From assembly GCA_028641055.1 (NCBI GenBank), contig CM054059.1:44900477-44964476 (forward strand): DNA of 64,000 nucleotides, read 5' to 3'. Source of the DNA: Alopecurus myosuroides (Eukaryota > Streptophyta > Magnoliopsida > Poales > Poaceae). Shown in pieces: positions 32,836-45,850 of the stretch (the first letter of the stretch is position 1; each line of letters opens with the position of its first letter). The notes beneath the pieces are model-generated. The model saw nothing but the letters and a program-made list of their open reading frames with translations, had not been told where the DNA came from and did not search any database. The position numbers and the translations under genes are program-made.

Positions 32836-34131
32836 TGTTGGGAATATGCCCTAGAGGCAATCATGTATGATGAAATTCCCAATGTATTCATAAAGTTATT
32901 AAGTCGTCCTTGTTTTGAACATCTGATATATGTCATTGAATATGTGATTCAATTGTGGAACTATGTATTCATGTTGTTCATGCTAAATTGTCCTTGGTCA
33001 TTAAGGTTGTGCTGGACACACACCCTAGACTAATGTGAGTGTTGGCTAATGACTCGGTTCCACTTGTCATGGGCATGGCGATGCCATTCCAACGTTCACA
33101 GACTTGGCTAAAGAGTTTAGCAAGTCGGACTGGCCCATATTGAGATGCAACGAGCCAGTCGTCATTTGCATTTCTCAATCAATGTAATCCTTAGACCTGA
33201 GATTGTCGCACAATCCGAGTTGTGCATCACCGACTTAGGTTCTGTCAAACGCTGTTCCGTGACAAGGCAATTATAAAGGTAGAGTTCGGGTCGAATGAGA
33301 AGCAAGCTGCGTGATGTGGATAATCAAGATGGGATTTTGCCCCTCCGAATGGAGAGATATTCTCTGGGCCCTCTCGAGTGATATGATTCCAAAAGCATGG
33401 CCATGCGCGAATCGGTTAAGTGTTAACTGAGTATGTTGACTAAGAGTTAGTCAGATGAATCATATATCACGGACCGAGAAGAGAGTTGAGCTATTAAGGG
33501 ATGACGATAAATCACCTATAGTTCGACAAGGTATATCGTGAGGCAAAAGGGACTCAGATGAAAGTCACATTGGGAGTCGGCACGTTCTGCTAGGAGCCGC
33601 TACCGATTGATCGATTGGGAGTCGGACTCCAATCATGTCCAAGTCGCCATGAGCCTGCAGGGTCGCACACTTAAGAGCGGGAGCAAATGTATTGGTCGGG
33701 TTGGGCCCGAACCGGAAATGGACTGAGTTTGTGAGTCGGACTCACAGAGGGAATGAGCCACAAGTGTTGTGAAGCCCACTACCATTCGCTATATAAAGAG
33801 GGGCGCAGGTTGCCCATCGGGCACGTTAGTTCTCTCCCATGCGTTGGGAACCCTAGCCCCACTCAGTCCAGCCGTCGCACCGGACCTAGCAGTCCGCCGT
33901 GGAAGCTCCTCCTCGTACGTGTGGATACCGGCAGAGGTGTTGTACGTTCAGCACTTCGACGTTCGCGGGATTGGATCGGCTGGATCGGATCGTGGGACTA
34001 CACTGCATCGACGTGCTGCATCGATAATCCGCACCTGCACGTCTAGTGGTAATCCTCGTGGCCTTCTACCTCGGCTAGATCTTGGAAGTACCGCGTAGAA
34101 AAGTTTTCGTTTATCTCTACGCGATCCAACA
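32836..34131 (+). repeat. Copia LTR 1 (1296 bp)
   Basis: The LTR starts TGTTGGGAATATGCCC and ends GATCCAACA, followed by the PBS. A TATA box is at 33790-33798. The GC-rich open frames at 33753-34098 are in R/U5 and do not look like genes. Confidence 0.95.
33790..33798 (+). promoter_or_regulatory. Copia LTR TATA box
   Basis: TATATAAAG lies within the LTR about 340 bp before its end, a usual spacing for BARE-type LTRs. The second LTR carries it at 50376-50384. Confidence 0.65.
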
Positions 34132-34132
34132 G

Positions 34133-34144
34133 TGGTATCAGAGC
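34133..34144 (+). other. Primer binding site, initiator tRNA-Met, Copia
   Basis: TGGTATCAGAGC follows the LTR by about one base and is a perfect complement of the initiator tRNA-Met 3' end. Confidence 0.9.
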
Positions 34145-35485
34145 GGTAGCTTCTGGTTTTAGGCCCGAGATCCGCACATATGTGATATGTAGTTAGCGTT
34201 AGATGTGATCTAATTGCTGTTTTGGTGGTCGTTCTATGAGATAGATCGGTTTTGTACAAGGTTGATTGGATCAATCGTACTCGGGGTTAATGGATGATCT
34301 GGTTTTGGTGATCATACTGCTAAGGTCGTGGAACAACTTACCCCTACCGGTCGGTTTCTGCCATCGGGGTATACCGTGACACATAAATCCAGTTGCGGTG
34401 ATCGAAGATCAAAGAGTTTGATCGAATCGGAATACGGATCAGATTTGGGTTAAATCGTTTTATCCGATGAAGAAATCCATGTTCGGAATGCAGATGAGAT
34501 CTACGTTTTCCAAAATTGTCGGGCGCTGCCCGCACCCGCGAGGGACCGCCGGCTTCGCCCTGTCGTAGCACCTTAGATGTCGTTACGAGTTTCACAACGC
34601 GGGTAGATATCGTGTCTATGCATAACTTGTTTTTGTAGGAAGTTGTGAATGGTATGGCTTATGTGCATGTGATGTGTGTAATCCATACATGATCTGCGTA
34701 TCATGTTTCTTATCAGCCGGCTGGAGCCTAGGTGCTGTCATTTTATTGTATACCGGCCTGCGTGTCGGATTCTCTATGTAATTTTTCATTTACTAAGCTA
34801 GTGTAGCTTGTTGGAGAACCCGGATGACACGCAAGTCGATGTACAAGTCGTCTACATGGACTAAGATGGCACGTGACAAGAGTTGACACGAGTCGACTTA
34901 CAAGCTTTATAGAGATGGAGATCACCATGAAGAGAGCCATACAATTTCACATTATAATTGCTTTATTTGTGTTATTGTTATGTCTCTTTTTACCTCTATT
35001 TAGATAGTTGGTAGATTTTAATCCCTCAAAGAAGGTCTAGTCGGTCGCCCCGCCAGTGTTGCACTATCACGAGTCGGACATTCTTGGTAGTGGGCTCATA
35101 AAATTGAGGTGCTACCAATTCTTTCCGATTAGGTGGGTTTGAGTCGGACTCTTACAGCGGAAGCACTTGGTAATCTAGACTAGTCCATCACAACGGTTGT
35201 GGGGCTCGGGGCGATATAGGTTGGGAGCCGGGGCATGTGATGCCACCCAACTAACAGGAGTCGTATTGGATATGATTGGAAAGGTGTCGCCTACCTAGAT
35301 CACTTGACGGCTAGCGGTGATGCTAAACCTCACTAGTTGACTTGCTTATTTAGAATCTTGAATCACTTAGCAACCATCGGAGGGGTGTTGGTTCTAGTGG
35401 GAGCATAAGTATTAAAGCGTTTAATATGCCTGTTCTTTTATGAATACATGTCTTAAGTGTTTTGCATATTTTCTGTTGTAGATCA
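34145..35485 (+). other. Copia untranslated leader
   Basis: About 1.3 kb lies between the PBS and the gag ATG. It has no open frame with recognisable domains. A leader of this length is usual in BARE/Angela-type elements. Confidence 0.6.
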
Positions 35486-36360
35486 ATGGCACCTAGCAAC
35501 CTTCCTCAGTTGTCCACTTTTGCGTTGAGGTCAATCCTAGAGAAAGATAAGCTTAATGGAACTAATTTCACCAACTGGTATCGTAATCCGAGGATAGTCC
35601 TCAAGCATGACAAGAAAGAACATGTTCTAGAAACTCCACTTCCAGATGAGCCTGATGATGATGCGACTGTCGCTGTCATGAATGCCTACCGTAAGACTAG
35701 AGATGAGTCTACGGAAATTAGCTGTCTTATGCTTGCACACATGGAACCGGACTTGCACAATAGTTCGAGAATGTTGAGGCCTACGATATGATCGAAAGCC
35801 TCAAAAGTATGTTCCAGGATCAGGCAAAGACCGTGAGGTATCAAGTCTCTCAAGCTTTGCTGGGCTGTAAGCTTAAAGACGGTGATCCACTAAGTCCGCA
35901 TGTAATCAAGATGACTGGTTACGTGTAGTCTCTGGATCGGCTGGGCTTCCCAATTAACGAAGAGTTCACTACTCATATAATTCTGAACTCTCTTCCTAGT
36001 GCGTATGGTACGTTCATTTCGAACTACCACATGCATGGTATGGATAAGAAGATCACTGAATTACATGGGATGCTCAAAACGGCAGAGGCTGATCTCAAGA
36101 AAGGCGCCAGTCATGTGTTGATGGTGCAGAATAGGGCTAAGTTCAAGAAGAGTTCTTGGACTAAGAAGAAGAAGGATAAGTCAGGAGGCAACGCCCATGG
36201 CCCTGTCTAGAGCGCTTCCTCAAAGACTAAGCCATCTCCTACAGCCGGAGCCAATTGCTTCTATTGCAAGCAGGATGGCCACTGGAAGATGAACTGCACC
36301 AAGTATTTGGCTGACAGAGCCAAGAGTCGAGGTGTGATTTCCAACTCAGGTACGCTTCTG
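35486..36360 (+). pseudogene. Copia gag, broken
   Basis: The ATG at 35486 opens MAPSNLPQLSTFALRSILEK, then LNGTNFTNWYRN, the start of the Copia gag domain. A frame change lies near 35765 (frame 2 to frame 1). The new frame reads AYDMIESLKSMFQDQAKTVR, has TAG stops at about 35926 and 36208, and includes a CCHC knuckle CFYCKQDGHWKMNC at about 36256-36297. It continues without an obvious stop into the protease region. Confidence 0.8.
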
Positions 36361-39300
36361 TGCAATGTTATAGACATTTATCTTGTTGATGCACCTAACA
36401 GTTCTTGGGTATATGATACCGGATCAGTTATCCACATATGCAACTCGTTGCAGGGACTGGTAAGAACTAGGAGCGTGGCAAGAGGAGAGGTTGATATTCG
36501 GGTCGGCAACAAGGCGAGAGTCGCTGTGTTGGAAGTCGGCACGATGCAACTTCATTTACCTTCAGGATTTTTAATGGAGCTCAATAATTGTTATTATGTT
36601 CCAGTTCTTAGTCGAAACATTATTTCCGCCTCATGTTTGATGAGACAAGGTTATGAGTCGGATATTAAGAATAATGGTTGTTCTTTATATTTGAAAGATA
36701 TGTTTCATGGCTTTGCACCCGTTCAGGACGGGTTATTTATTTTGAATCTTGATAGTGAATCAGTCTATAACATAAATGTGAAAAGGTTGAAACCAAATGA
36801 TCTGAATATGACTTACTTTTGGCATTGTCGGCTGGGTCATATAATTTGGAAGCGCATGAAGAAGCTCCATGATGATGGACTTCTAACTTCGTTCGACTTA
36901 GAGTCGTTCGAGACATGTGAATCATGCCTACTCGACAAAATGACCAAGACACCTTTTGCAAGGAGTTGTGAAAGGGCGTCCGACTGGTTGAAACTAATAC
37001 ATAGTGATGTATGTGGTCCAATGAGGACGACATCCAGAGGTGGTTATGAGTACTTCATTACTTTCACTGATGATTTGAGTAGGTATGGATATATCTATTT
37101 AATGAAACACAAGTCGGAAGCCTTTGAGAAATTTAAGGAATTCCAGAGTGAGGTACAAAATCAACTCGGCAAGAAAATAAAATTTCTACGGTCGGACCGT
37201 GGAGGAGAGTAGATGAGCCATGAGTTTGATGACCATCTAAAAGGTTGTGGAATAGTTCCTCAACTCACTCCGCCAGGTACATCGCATAGAAACGGTGTAT
37301 CCGAACGAAGGAATCGGACCTTGTTGTACATGGTACGATCAATGATGAGTCGGACAGATCTACCTTTATCATTTTGGGGTTATTATCTAGAAACTGCATC
37401 GTTCACACTAAACAGAGTACCATCAAAGTCAGTAGAGAAGACGCCGCATGAGATGTGGACTGGAAAAAGGCCAAGTTTGTCTTTTCTTAAGATTTGGGGT
37501 TGTGAAGCGTTTGTCAAGCGACTTCAGTCGGAAAAGCTCACGCCCAAGTCGGATAAGTGTATTTTCGTGGGGTATCCGAGGGAAACCTTGGGGTACTACT
37601 TCTACAACCGAGAAGAGGGAAAAGTGTTTGTTGCTCGGAACGGTGTCTTCCTTGAGAAAGAGTTTCTCAGTCGGGGAGTCAGTGGGAGCACAGTGCAACT
37701 CAAAGAAATTCGAGAGGAACCAGCCAGGGGCGAGTCGGCAAGGGCCTTGGAGGCTGCGCCAGTCTTGGTACCTACGCCGGTAACAGCACCTGAACTACGG
37801 AGATCTTCCAGATTACAAAATGCTCGTGATGTTTTACTGTTAGACAGTAATGATCCGGCAACTTATTCGGAAGAGATGGTGGGATCTGATTCCGAGTCAT
37901 GGCTTGGAGCCATGAGATCCAAGTTAAAGTCCATAGATGAAAACCAAGTTTGGAATTTGGTTGATCTGCCTGACGGTGCAAGACCCGTCGAGTGCAAATG
38001 GGTCTTTAAGAAGGAAACTGATATGGATGGAAATATTTCCGTCTATAAAGCACGACTTGTCGCGAAGGGGTTCCGGCAGGTTCAAGGAGTTGACTATGAC
38101 GAGATATTCTCGCCAGTAGCGATGCTTAAATCAGTTCGGACCATGTTAGCTATAGCAGCCTATTTCAACTATGAGATATGGCAGATGGATGTCAAGACGG
38201 CTTTCCTTAATGGAATTTAACTGAGGACGTGTATATGATACAGCCCGAAGGTTTTGTCGATCCGGCTAATGCTGACAAGGTATGCAAACTTCAAAAATCC
38301 ATTTATGGGTTGAAGCAAGCATCTCGGAGTTGGAACATTCGCTTTGATGAGGTAGTCAAATTGTTTGGCTTCATCAAGAGCGATCATGATTCTTGTTTAT
38401 ACAAGAAGTTTGGTGGGAGCAAAGTAAATTTCTAATCTTATATGTGGATGACATATTACTGATGGGAAATGATACCATGATGTTGCAAGAAACCAAAGAA
38501 TCATTGGAAAGGAGTTTCTCAATGAAGGATTTGGGTGAGGCAACTTACATATTAGGAATGAGGATCTATAGAGATAGATCAAGGCGGCTCATTGGATTGA
38601 GTCATAATACATATCTGGACAATGTTTTGAAGAAATTCAAAATGGAAGAGTCTAAGAAGGGATTCTTACCGATGTCCCATGGTATAAAACTTAGCAAGAC
38701 TCACTGTCCTTCGACGACTGATGAGCGAAGTCGGATGAGTGTGATTCCGTATGCTTCGGTAATCGGATCCATCATGTATGCCATGATTTGTACTAGGCCA
38801 GATGTTTCCTATGCTCTAAGTGTAACAAGCAGATACCAGGCTGACCCTGGCAAAGCCCACTGGGCAGCGGTTAAAAAAATCCTTAAGTACTTGAGAAGGA
38901 CTAAGGAAATGTTCCTAGTTTATGGAGGTGATGAGGAATTCAGTGTAAAGGGTTACACAGATGCGAGTTATCTCGCCGACTCAGATGATTCTCGTTCGCA
39001 ATATGGATACGTGTTCGTAATGAACGGAGGGTCTATGAGCTGGAAGAGTTCCAAGCAAAACACCGTGTCTGCATCTACAACAGAGGCTGAGAATATTGCT
39101 GCCTCGGAGGCTGCAAAGGAAGCTGTTTGGATCAGGAACCTCCTGATGGATCTTGGTGTGGTTCAGGGAGCGTCCAATCCTTTGGACGTATATTGTGACA
39201 ACAATGGTGCTATCGCACAAGCCAAGGAACCTAGACAACACCAGAAGAACAAACATATACTCATGCGTTACCACCTCATTCGCCAATTTGTCGAACAAGG

Positions 39301-39409
39301 TGATATCAAGTTATGCAAAGTACACACGGATGCAAACATTGCGGATCCATTGACAAAGGCGCTACCACAGCCAAAGCATGAGGCGCACATGAGAGGTATG
39401 GGCATTTGA
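36361..39409 (+). pseudogene. Copia pol polyprotein, broken
   Basis: Protease: WVYDTGSVIHICNS (about 36409). GAG-pre-integrase: WHCRLGHIIWKRMKKL to CESCLLDKMTKTPF. Integrase: HSDVCGPM, FTDDLSRYGYIY, NGVSERRNRTLL. Reverse transcriptase: CKWVFKKETDMDG, QMDVKTAFLNG, YGLKQASRSWN, YVDDILLMG (about 38440). RNase H: YTDASYLADSDD, WKSSKQNTVSASTTEAE, DPLTKALPQPKHE. Breaks: a stop at 37210-37212 inside integrase, and one-base losses near 38215 and 38432. The RNase H TEAENIA segment has asparagine where the partial copy at 31906-32760 has tyrosine. All Copia domains are present in canonical order. Confidence 0.92.
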
Positions 39410-39459
39410 TGCCTAGGCATATGATGTCAGGATGATTGACTCTAGTGCAAGTGGGAGAC

Positions 39460-39874
39460 TATTGGGAATATGCCCTCGAGGCAATCATGTATGATGTAAT
39501 TCCCAATGTATTCATAAAGTTATTAAGTCGTTCTTGTTTTGAACATCTGATATATGTCATTGAATATGTGATTTGATTGTGGAACTATGTATTCATGTTG
39601 TTCATGCTAAATTGTCCTTGGTCATTAAGGTTGTACTGGACACACAACCTAGACTAATGTGAGTGTTGGCTGATGACTCGGTTCCACTTGTCATGGGCAT
39701 TGCGATGCCATTCCAACGTTCACAGACTTGGCTAAAGAGTTTATCAAGTCGGACTGACCCATATTGAGATTCAACGAGCAAGTCGTCATTTGCATGTCTC
39801 AATCAATGAAATCCTTAGACCTGAGATTGTCGCACAATCCGAGTTGTGGATCACTAACTTAGGTTCTGTCAAAC
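39460..39874 (+). repeat. Copia LTR 2, left part
   Basis: The LTR begins TATTGGGAATATG, with the usual TG start changed to TA. It is interrupted at TGTCAAAC by the CACTA insertion; the remainder is 49805-50717. Confidence 0.9.
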
Positions 39875-40084
39875 CACTACAAGAAATGTGTTGATACATG
39901 ACGTTCTCTCAACGACGATGGACAAAATCGTCATAAAGTTATGACGATTTCGTGCCATGTCGTCGTAAGCTGTTATAGGGGGTTGAAACCCAGAATTATC
40001 ACGATGATTTGGCAAAAAACGTCGCAATTTTATAAAACAAAATCGTCATAAACAACCTAAAAGTGGATGCATTGATATTACATT

Positions 40085-40295
40085 GTCAATTTCGCCTACG
40101 TGTCGTGTCTACTAGATGGCCATATAACCAATTTCGCCTACGTGTCGTGTATACAGGATGGCCATATCATCGTTTCGCCTACGTGTCATTATTTTTTACA
40201 CAACTACTTGTCATATCACCAATTCCGCCTATGTGGCATGTCTACTGGATGGCCATATCATGGTTTTGCCTATGTGGCACATCTATCAGGTACGA
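40085..40295. repeat. About 60-bp subterminal repeats in the CACTA
   Basis: Five degenerate units carry TTTCGCCTACGTGTCGTGT or TTCCGCCTATGTGGCATGT, most followed by a GGATGGCCATAT-type segment. Subterminal repeats of this kind are usual transposase-binding zones in CACTA elements. That role is inferred. Confidence 0.6.
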
Positions 40296-40371
40296 ACTGA
40301 CATATGGGACCAACCAACTGCCCTATGGGGTCCCACACCGAGTGAGTACAGCTTGCTGCACCAACGAATGC

Positions 40372-40640
40372 TTCCAGCGCGAAAATAGGCAAAAATAGCC
40401 CGGCGAGGACTCGAACACGCGACCTCCCGCGCACCAGGACAAGCTCCAACCACTAGGCCACCGAACACTACGTGATACAAGGGAAGATCGAGCCTACTTA
40501 ATGTTTCGTTTTCAGCGCGAAAATAGCAAAAATTGCCGGCCGGGACTCGATCCCGCGACCTCGCGCACACGAGGACACGCACGTACCACTGGGCCAACGA
40601 ACGCTACTTGATACATAAGGAATACCCAGGCTACTTAATC
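40372..40640 (-). other. Two tandem tRNA-like (pol III A/B box) modules
   Basis: Each unit of about 130 bp, read on the minus strand, has an A-box-like TGGCCTAGTGG or TGGCCCAGTGG and, about 45 bp later, a B-box-like GTTCGAGTCC or GATCGAGTCCC (B boxes near 40401-40417 and 40539-40554). Both units share flanks (AGCGCGAAAATAG and CTACTTAATGTTTCGTTTTC or CTACTTAATCTTTCGTTTTC), so the pair is a tandem duplication. A full cloverleaf with a clean acceptor stem was not evident, so these are tRNA-derived sequences, not tRNA genes. Confidence 0.55.
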
Positions 40641-40949
40641 TTTCGTTTTCACTGCACAGGGCTTCCGCTGCGGCCATGGGCCGAATCTGGGCCTAGCAAG
40701 CATACGCTCGCATGCGCCTTGAGGGCCAGCAGCTGGCCTATTGTGGCTCGGGACTTTTTTTTTCTGTTTTCATTTCTATAATTTGAATTTGGCCTCCAAA
40801 TGGACCGAAATAAAATTTTAAATTTTTGTAAAATTAATCCTAGTAATTATTGGTAATTTTCAACCATTTTTGTGTAAAAAATATAATCATGCCCATCGGC
40901 ATATATTGCTTGAGACATTAAGCGATTTGAAATTACACTTTTGAGGTCA

Positions 40950-43900
40950 AAACAACGGATATGAACATTCTTACTTAGGTGTTGCATATTGGTAAATTAT
41001 TATTGTTTCTATGAATAAATAGGTAGTTGTGTATCTAAAAATGATTTTTACAAAAAATCATGAGAAAGATATGAGGCACCTGTAGTTCAAATTTGGCCCA
41101 GTTTTAGCGGAATCGGTTGAAATTTGTCTTGTTTGAAAGAGGTGTATTTTGAGCTATTGAGAGGTATTAAGTTTGTTATTTGTAGATAAAATATGACATA
41201 ATATATTTAGAATTTTACTTTGTACAATTATGTAACATATTTTGTGTATGTGCTTCACAAAAAAACCAGTTTTGACACTCCGGAGATGGAAAATGGTATT
41301 TTTATTCAACGAAAAATAAAAATTTCTTCGTGAACATTGTTAGTTGCAACAATATGCATCTGTGTGTGTAATATGGTCACATTTAAACAAACTATGCCAT
41401 GGATGTGGCCAAAACATCCGTCATTTCGCCCGAAAGCCATGAATCTTCGTACGAGATAGCTCATTTTTGTGAACACATTTTCCACCAAATTGTCTTATTC
41501 GAAGTTTATTATTTTTGGTGGATACTAGGACATATATAACAACACCACGCGAAGATCTTGCATCGTTTCGAGTTTTTTTTGAATTTTCTGGAATTTTCAA
41601 AGCCGGTTTCGGAAAACGGTCAGAAGGGGGGACATGACCGTTCGTACCTAGGTGTTGAATCTTGATGAACTATTGGTACATCTCTATAGGTAGTTTTGTA
41701 TCTAAAAATGATTTTTACAAAAAAACATGAGCAACATATGAGTCACCTGTAGTTCAAATTTGGCCCGGTTTTAACGGAATCGGCAGAAATTTGTCTTTTT
41801 CAAAAGAAGTGTATTTAGAGCTATTGAGAGGTGGTAAAATTGTTATTTGTATATCAAATATGACATAATATATTTAGAATTTTACTTTGTACAATTGTGT
41901 AACATATTTTTGGTAGGTGCTTCACAAAAAACCCCTTTTTTGACACTCCGAAAATGGAAAATGATGTTTTTATTCAATGAGAAATAAAAGTTTCTTCATG
42001 AACATTGTTAGTTGTTACATTATGCATGCTTTTGTAGAATATGGGCACATTTCAACAAACTATGCCATGAGTGTGGCCATAACATCTGTCATTTGGCCCG
42101 AAACCCAAGAATCTTCGGAGGAGATAGCTCATTTATGTGAACACGTTTTCAACCCAGTTGTCTTATTCCAAGTTTATTATTTTTGGTGGATAATAGTACA
42201 TATATAATGACACCACGTGAAGGTCTTGCATCATTTTGATTTTTTTTTAATTTTCTGGAATTTTCTATGTCCGTTTCATGAAAAAGTCAAGACGGCGTGC
42301 ATGACCGTTCGTAGCTAGGCGTTGAATATTGATTAACTCTTGGTACATCTCTATTGAAATAGGTACTTGTGTACCTAAAAATTATTTTTACAAAAAATCA
42401 TGAGCAAACTACGAGGCACCTGTAGTTCAAATTTGGCCAGGTTCCAGCGGAATCGGCAGAAATTTGTCTTTTTCAAAAGAGGTGTATGAAAAGCTATTAA
42501 GAGGTTGTAAATTTGTTATTTGTAGATAAAATATGACATAATATATTTATAATTTTACTTTGTACAATTTTGTAACATATTTTTGGTAGGTGCTTCACAA
42601 AAAAAACCTTTTTCGACACTCCGAAAATGGAAAATGATGTTTTTATTCAATAAAAAATTAAAGTTTCTTCGTGAACATTGTCCGTTGTTCCATTATGCAT
42701 GCTTGTGTAGAATATGGTCACATTTCAACAAACTATGCCATGAGTGTGGCCATAACATCCGTCATTTGGCCCGAAACCCAAGAATCTTCGGAGGAGATAG
42801 CTCATTTATGTGAACACCTTTTCAACCCAGTTGTCATATTCCAAGTTTATTATTTTTGGTGGATAATAGTACATATATAATATCACCACGTGAAGGTCTT
42901 GCATCATTTTGAATTTTTTTGAATTTTCTGGAATTTTCTATGTCCGTTTCATGAAAAAGTCAAGACGGCGTGCATGACCGTTCGTAGCTAGGCGTTGAAT
43001 CTTGATGAACTCTTGGTACATCTCTATTGAAATAGGTACTTTTGTACCTAAAAATGATTTTTACAAAAAATCATGAGCAAACTACGAGGCACCTGTAGTT
43101 CAAATTTGGCCCGGTTCCAACGGAATCGGCAGAAATTTGTCTTTTTCAAAAGAGGTGTATGAAAAGCTATTCAGAGTTTGTAAATTTGTTATTTGTAGAT
43201 AAAATATGACATAATATATTTAGAATTTTACTTTGTACAATTCTATAACATATTTTTGGTAGGTGCTTCACAAAAAAACCATTTTTCGACACTCCGAAAA
43301 TGGAAAATGATGTTTTTATTCAATGAGAAATTAAAGTTTCTTCATGAACATTGTCCGTTGTTCCATTATTCATGCTTGTGTAGAATATGGGCACATTTCA
43401 ACAAACTATGCCATGAGTGTGGCCATAGCATCCGTCATTTGGCCCGAAACCCGAGAATCTTCGGAGGAGATAGCTCATTTATGTGAACACCCCAGTTGTC
43501 GTATTCCAAGTTTATTATTTTTGGTGGATAATAGTACATATACAATGACACCACGCGAAGGTCTTGCATCATTTTGATTTTTTTTGAATTTTCTGGAATT
43601 TTCTATGTCCGTTTCATGAAAAAGTCAAGACGGCGTGCATGACCGTTCGTAGCTAGGGGTTGAATCTTGATGAACTCTTGGTACATCTCTATTGAAATAG
43701 GTACTTGTGTACCTAAAAATGATTTTTACAAAAAATCATGAGCAAACTACGAGGCACCTGTTGTTCAAATTTGGCCCGGTTCCAGCGGAATCGGCAGAAA
43801 TTTGTCTTTTTGAAAAGAGGTGTATGAAAAGATATTCAGAGGTTATAAATTTGTTATTTGTAGATAAAATATGACATAATATATTTACAATTTTACTTTG

Positions 43901-45545
43901 TACAATTTTGTAACATATTGTTGGTAGGTGCTTCACAAAAAAAAAACCTTTTTTGACACTCCGAAAATGGAAAATGATGTTTTTATTTAATGAAAAATTA
44001 AAGTTTCTTCGTGAACATTGTCCGTTGTTCCATTATGCATTCTTGTGTAGAATATGGGCACATTTCAACAAACTATGCCATGAGTGTGGCCATAACACTC
44101 GTCATTTGGCCCGAAACCCAAGAATCTTCGGAGGAGATAGCTCATTTATGTGAACACCTTTTGAACCAAATTGTGTTATTCCAAGTTTATTATTTTTTGT
44201 GGATAATAGTACATATATAATGACACCACGCGAAGGTCTTGCATCATTTTGATTTTTTTTGAATTTTCTGGAATTTTCTATGTCCGTTTCATGAAAAAGT
44301 CAAGACGGCGTGCATGACCGTTCGTAGCTAGGCGTTGAATCTTGATGAACTCTTGGTACATCTCTATTCAAATAGGTACTTTTGTACCTAAAAATGATTT
44401 TTACAAAAAATCATGAGCAAACTACGAGGCACCTGTAGTTCAAATTTGGCCCGGTTCGAGCGGAATCGGCAGAAATTTGTCTTTTTCAAAAGAGGTGTAT
44501 GAAAAGCTATTCAGAGTTTGTAAATTTGTTATTTGTAGATAAAATATGACATAATATATTTAGAATTTTACTTTGTACAATTTTGTAACATATTTTTGGT
44601 AGGTGCTTCACAAAAAACCCCTTTTTCGATACTCCGAAAATCGAAAATGATGTTTTTATTCAATGAAAAATTAAAGTTTCTTCGTGAACATTGTCCGTTG
44701 TTCCATTATGCATGCTTGTGTAGAATATGGGCACATTTCAACAAACTATGCCATGAGTGTGGCCATAACATCCGTCATTTGGCCCGAAACCCGAGAATCT
44801 TCGGAGGAGATAGCTCATTTATGTGAACATCTTTTCAACCCAGTTGTCGTATTCCAAGTTTATTATTTTTGGTGGATAATAGTACATATATAATGACACC
44901 ACGCGAAGGTCTTGCATCATTTTGAATTTTTTTGAATGTTCTGGAATTTTCTATGTCCGTTTCATGAAAAAGTCAAGACGGCGTGCATGACCGTTCGTAT
45001 CTAGGGGTTGAATCTTGATGAACTCTTGGTACATCTCTATTGAAATAGGTACTTGTGTACCTAAAAATGATTTTTACAAAAAATCATGAGCAAACTACGA
45101 GGCACCTGTAGTTCAAATTTGGCCCAGTTCCAGCGGAATTGGCAGAAATTTGTCTTTTTCAAAAGAGGTGTATGAAAAGCTATTCGGAGGTTATAATTTT
45201 TTTATTTGTAGATAAAATATGACATAATATATTTAGAATTTTACTTTGTACAATTTTGTAACATATTTTTGGTAGGTGCTTCACTAAAAAACCCTTTTTC
45301 GACACTCCGAAAATGGAAAATGATGTTTTTATTCAATGAAAAATTAAAGTTTCTTCGTGAACATTGTCCGTTGTTCCATTATGCATGCTTGTGTAGAATA
45401 TGGACACATTTCAACAAACTATGCCATGAGTGTGGCCATAACACTCGTCATTTGGCCCGAAACCCAAGAATCTTCGGAGGAGATAACTCCTTTTTGTGAA
45501 CACCTTTTGAACCAAATTGTGTTATTCCAAGTTTATTATTTTTAG
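40950..45545. repeat. Tandem array of about seven 670-bp units inside the CACTA
   Basis: The marker GCTTCAC recurs with the same context near 41253, 41921, 42593, 43267, 43932, 44607 and 45280, giving spacings of 665-675 bp. Inner units look almost identical; the first two units are more diverged, and the last is cut at about 45545. Each unit includes GACCGTTCGTAGCTAGG (variants in the outer units) and GGCACCTGTAGTTCAAATTT. The 69-77 codon open frames repeating in each unit have no known domain and probably reflect the repeat. Confidence 0.9.
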
Positions 45546-45850
45546 CACTCAGAAATGGAAAATGATGTTTTTATTCGGATAAAATTAAAACATTCTTCGT
45601 CAAACATTGTTCATAGGCTATATCTTACACCACGTTATTAACCATTATGGAGCGATGGACGAAACACGAGCAGAACGATGTCGTAGGATGGACAACCAAA
45701 TTTAATTACTTTTAAATGGGAGATATTAATGGAAGTCATGTTATTATAATAAAATCATATGAAATAATTATATTTGGCAATGAAAATATTAACTATATGT
45801 CTTTTATTTGTTTGCTAGAGAAACAGACTATTTTTACATGTGGATAAGTT
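45546..45850. other. CACTA spacer, no gene seen
   Basis: AT-rich DNA between the tandem array and the captured gene block. It starts with a partial repeat of the array (AGAAATGGAAAATGATG) and then shows nothing recognisable. Confidence 0.5.

Noticed and set aside
33753..34098. Arginine/serine-rich open frames in the Copia LTRs (also 50339-50684)
   Set aside because: They lie in the R/U5 region of both LTR copies, overlap each other in different frames, and have no domain.
40372..40640. Genuine tRNA genes
   Set aside because: A and B boxes are visible but I could not form a clean acceptor stem or anticodon arm. The two units are repeats within a transposon.
41977..45545. A 69-77 residue open frame repeating in six units of the CACTA array
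   Set aside because: It follows the tandem repeat exactly, a second overlapping frame is equally open, starts and ends vary, and no domain is present. Repeat identity explains it.
40950..45545. CRISPR-like array
   Set aside because: The unit is about 670 bp with no short repeat/spacer alternation, the genome is a plant, and no cas-like gene is present.
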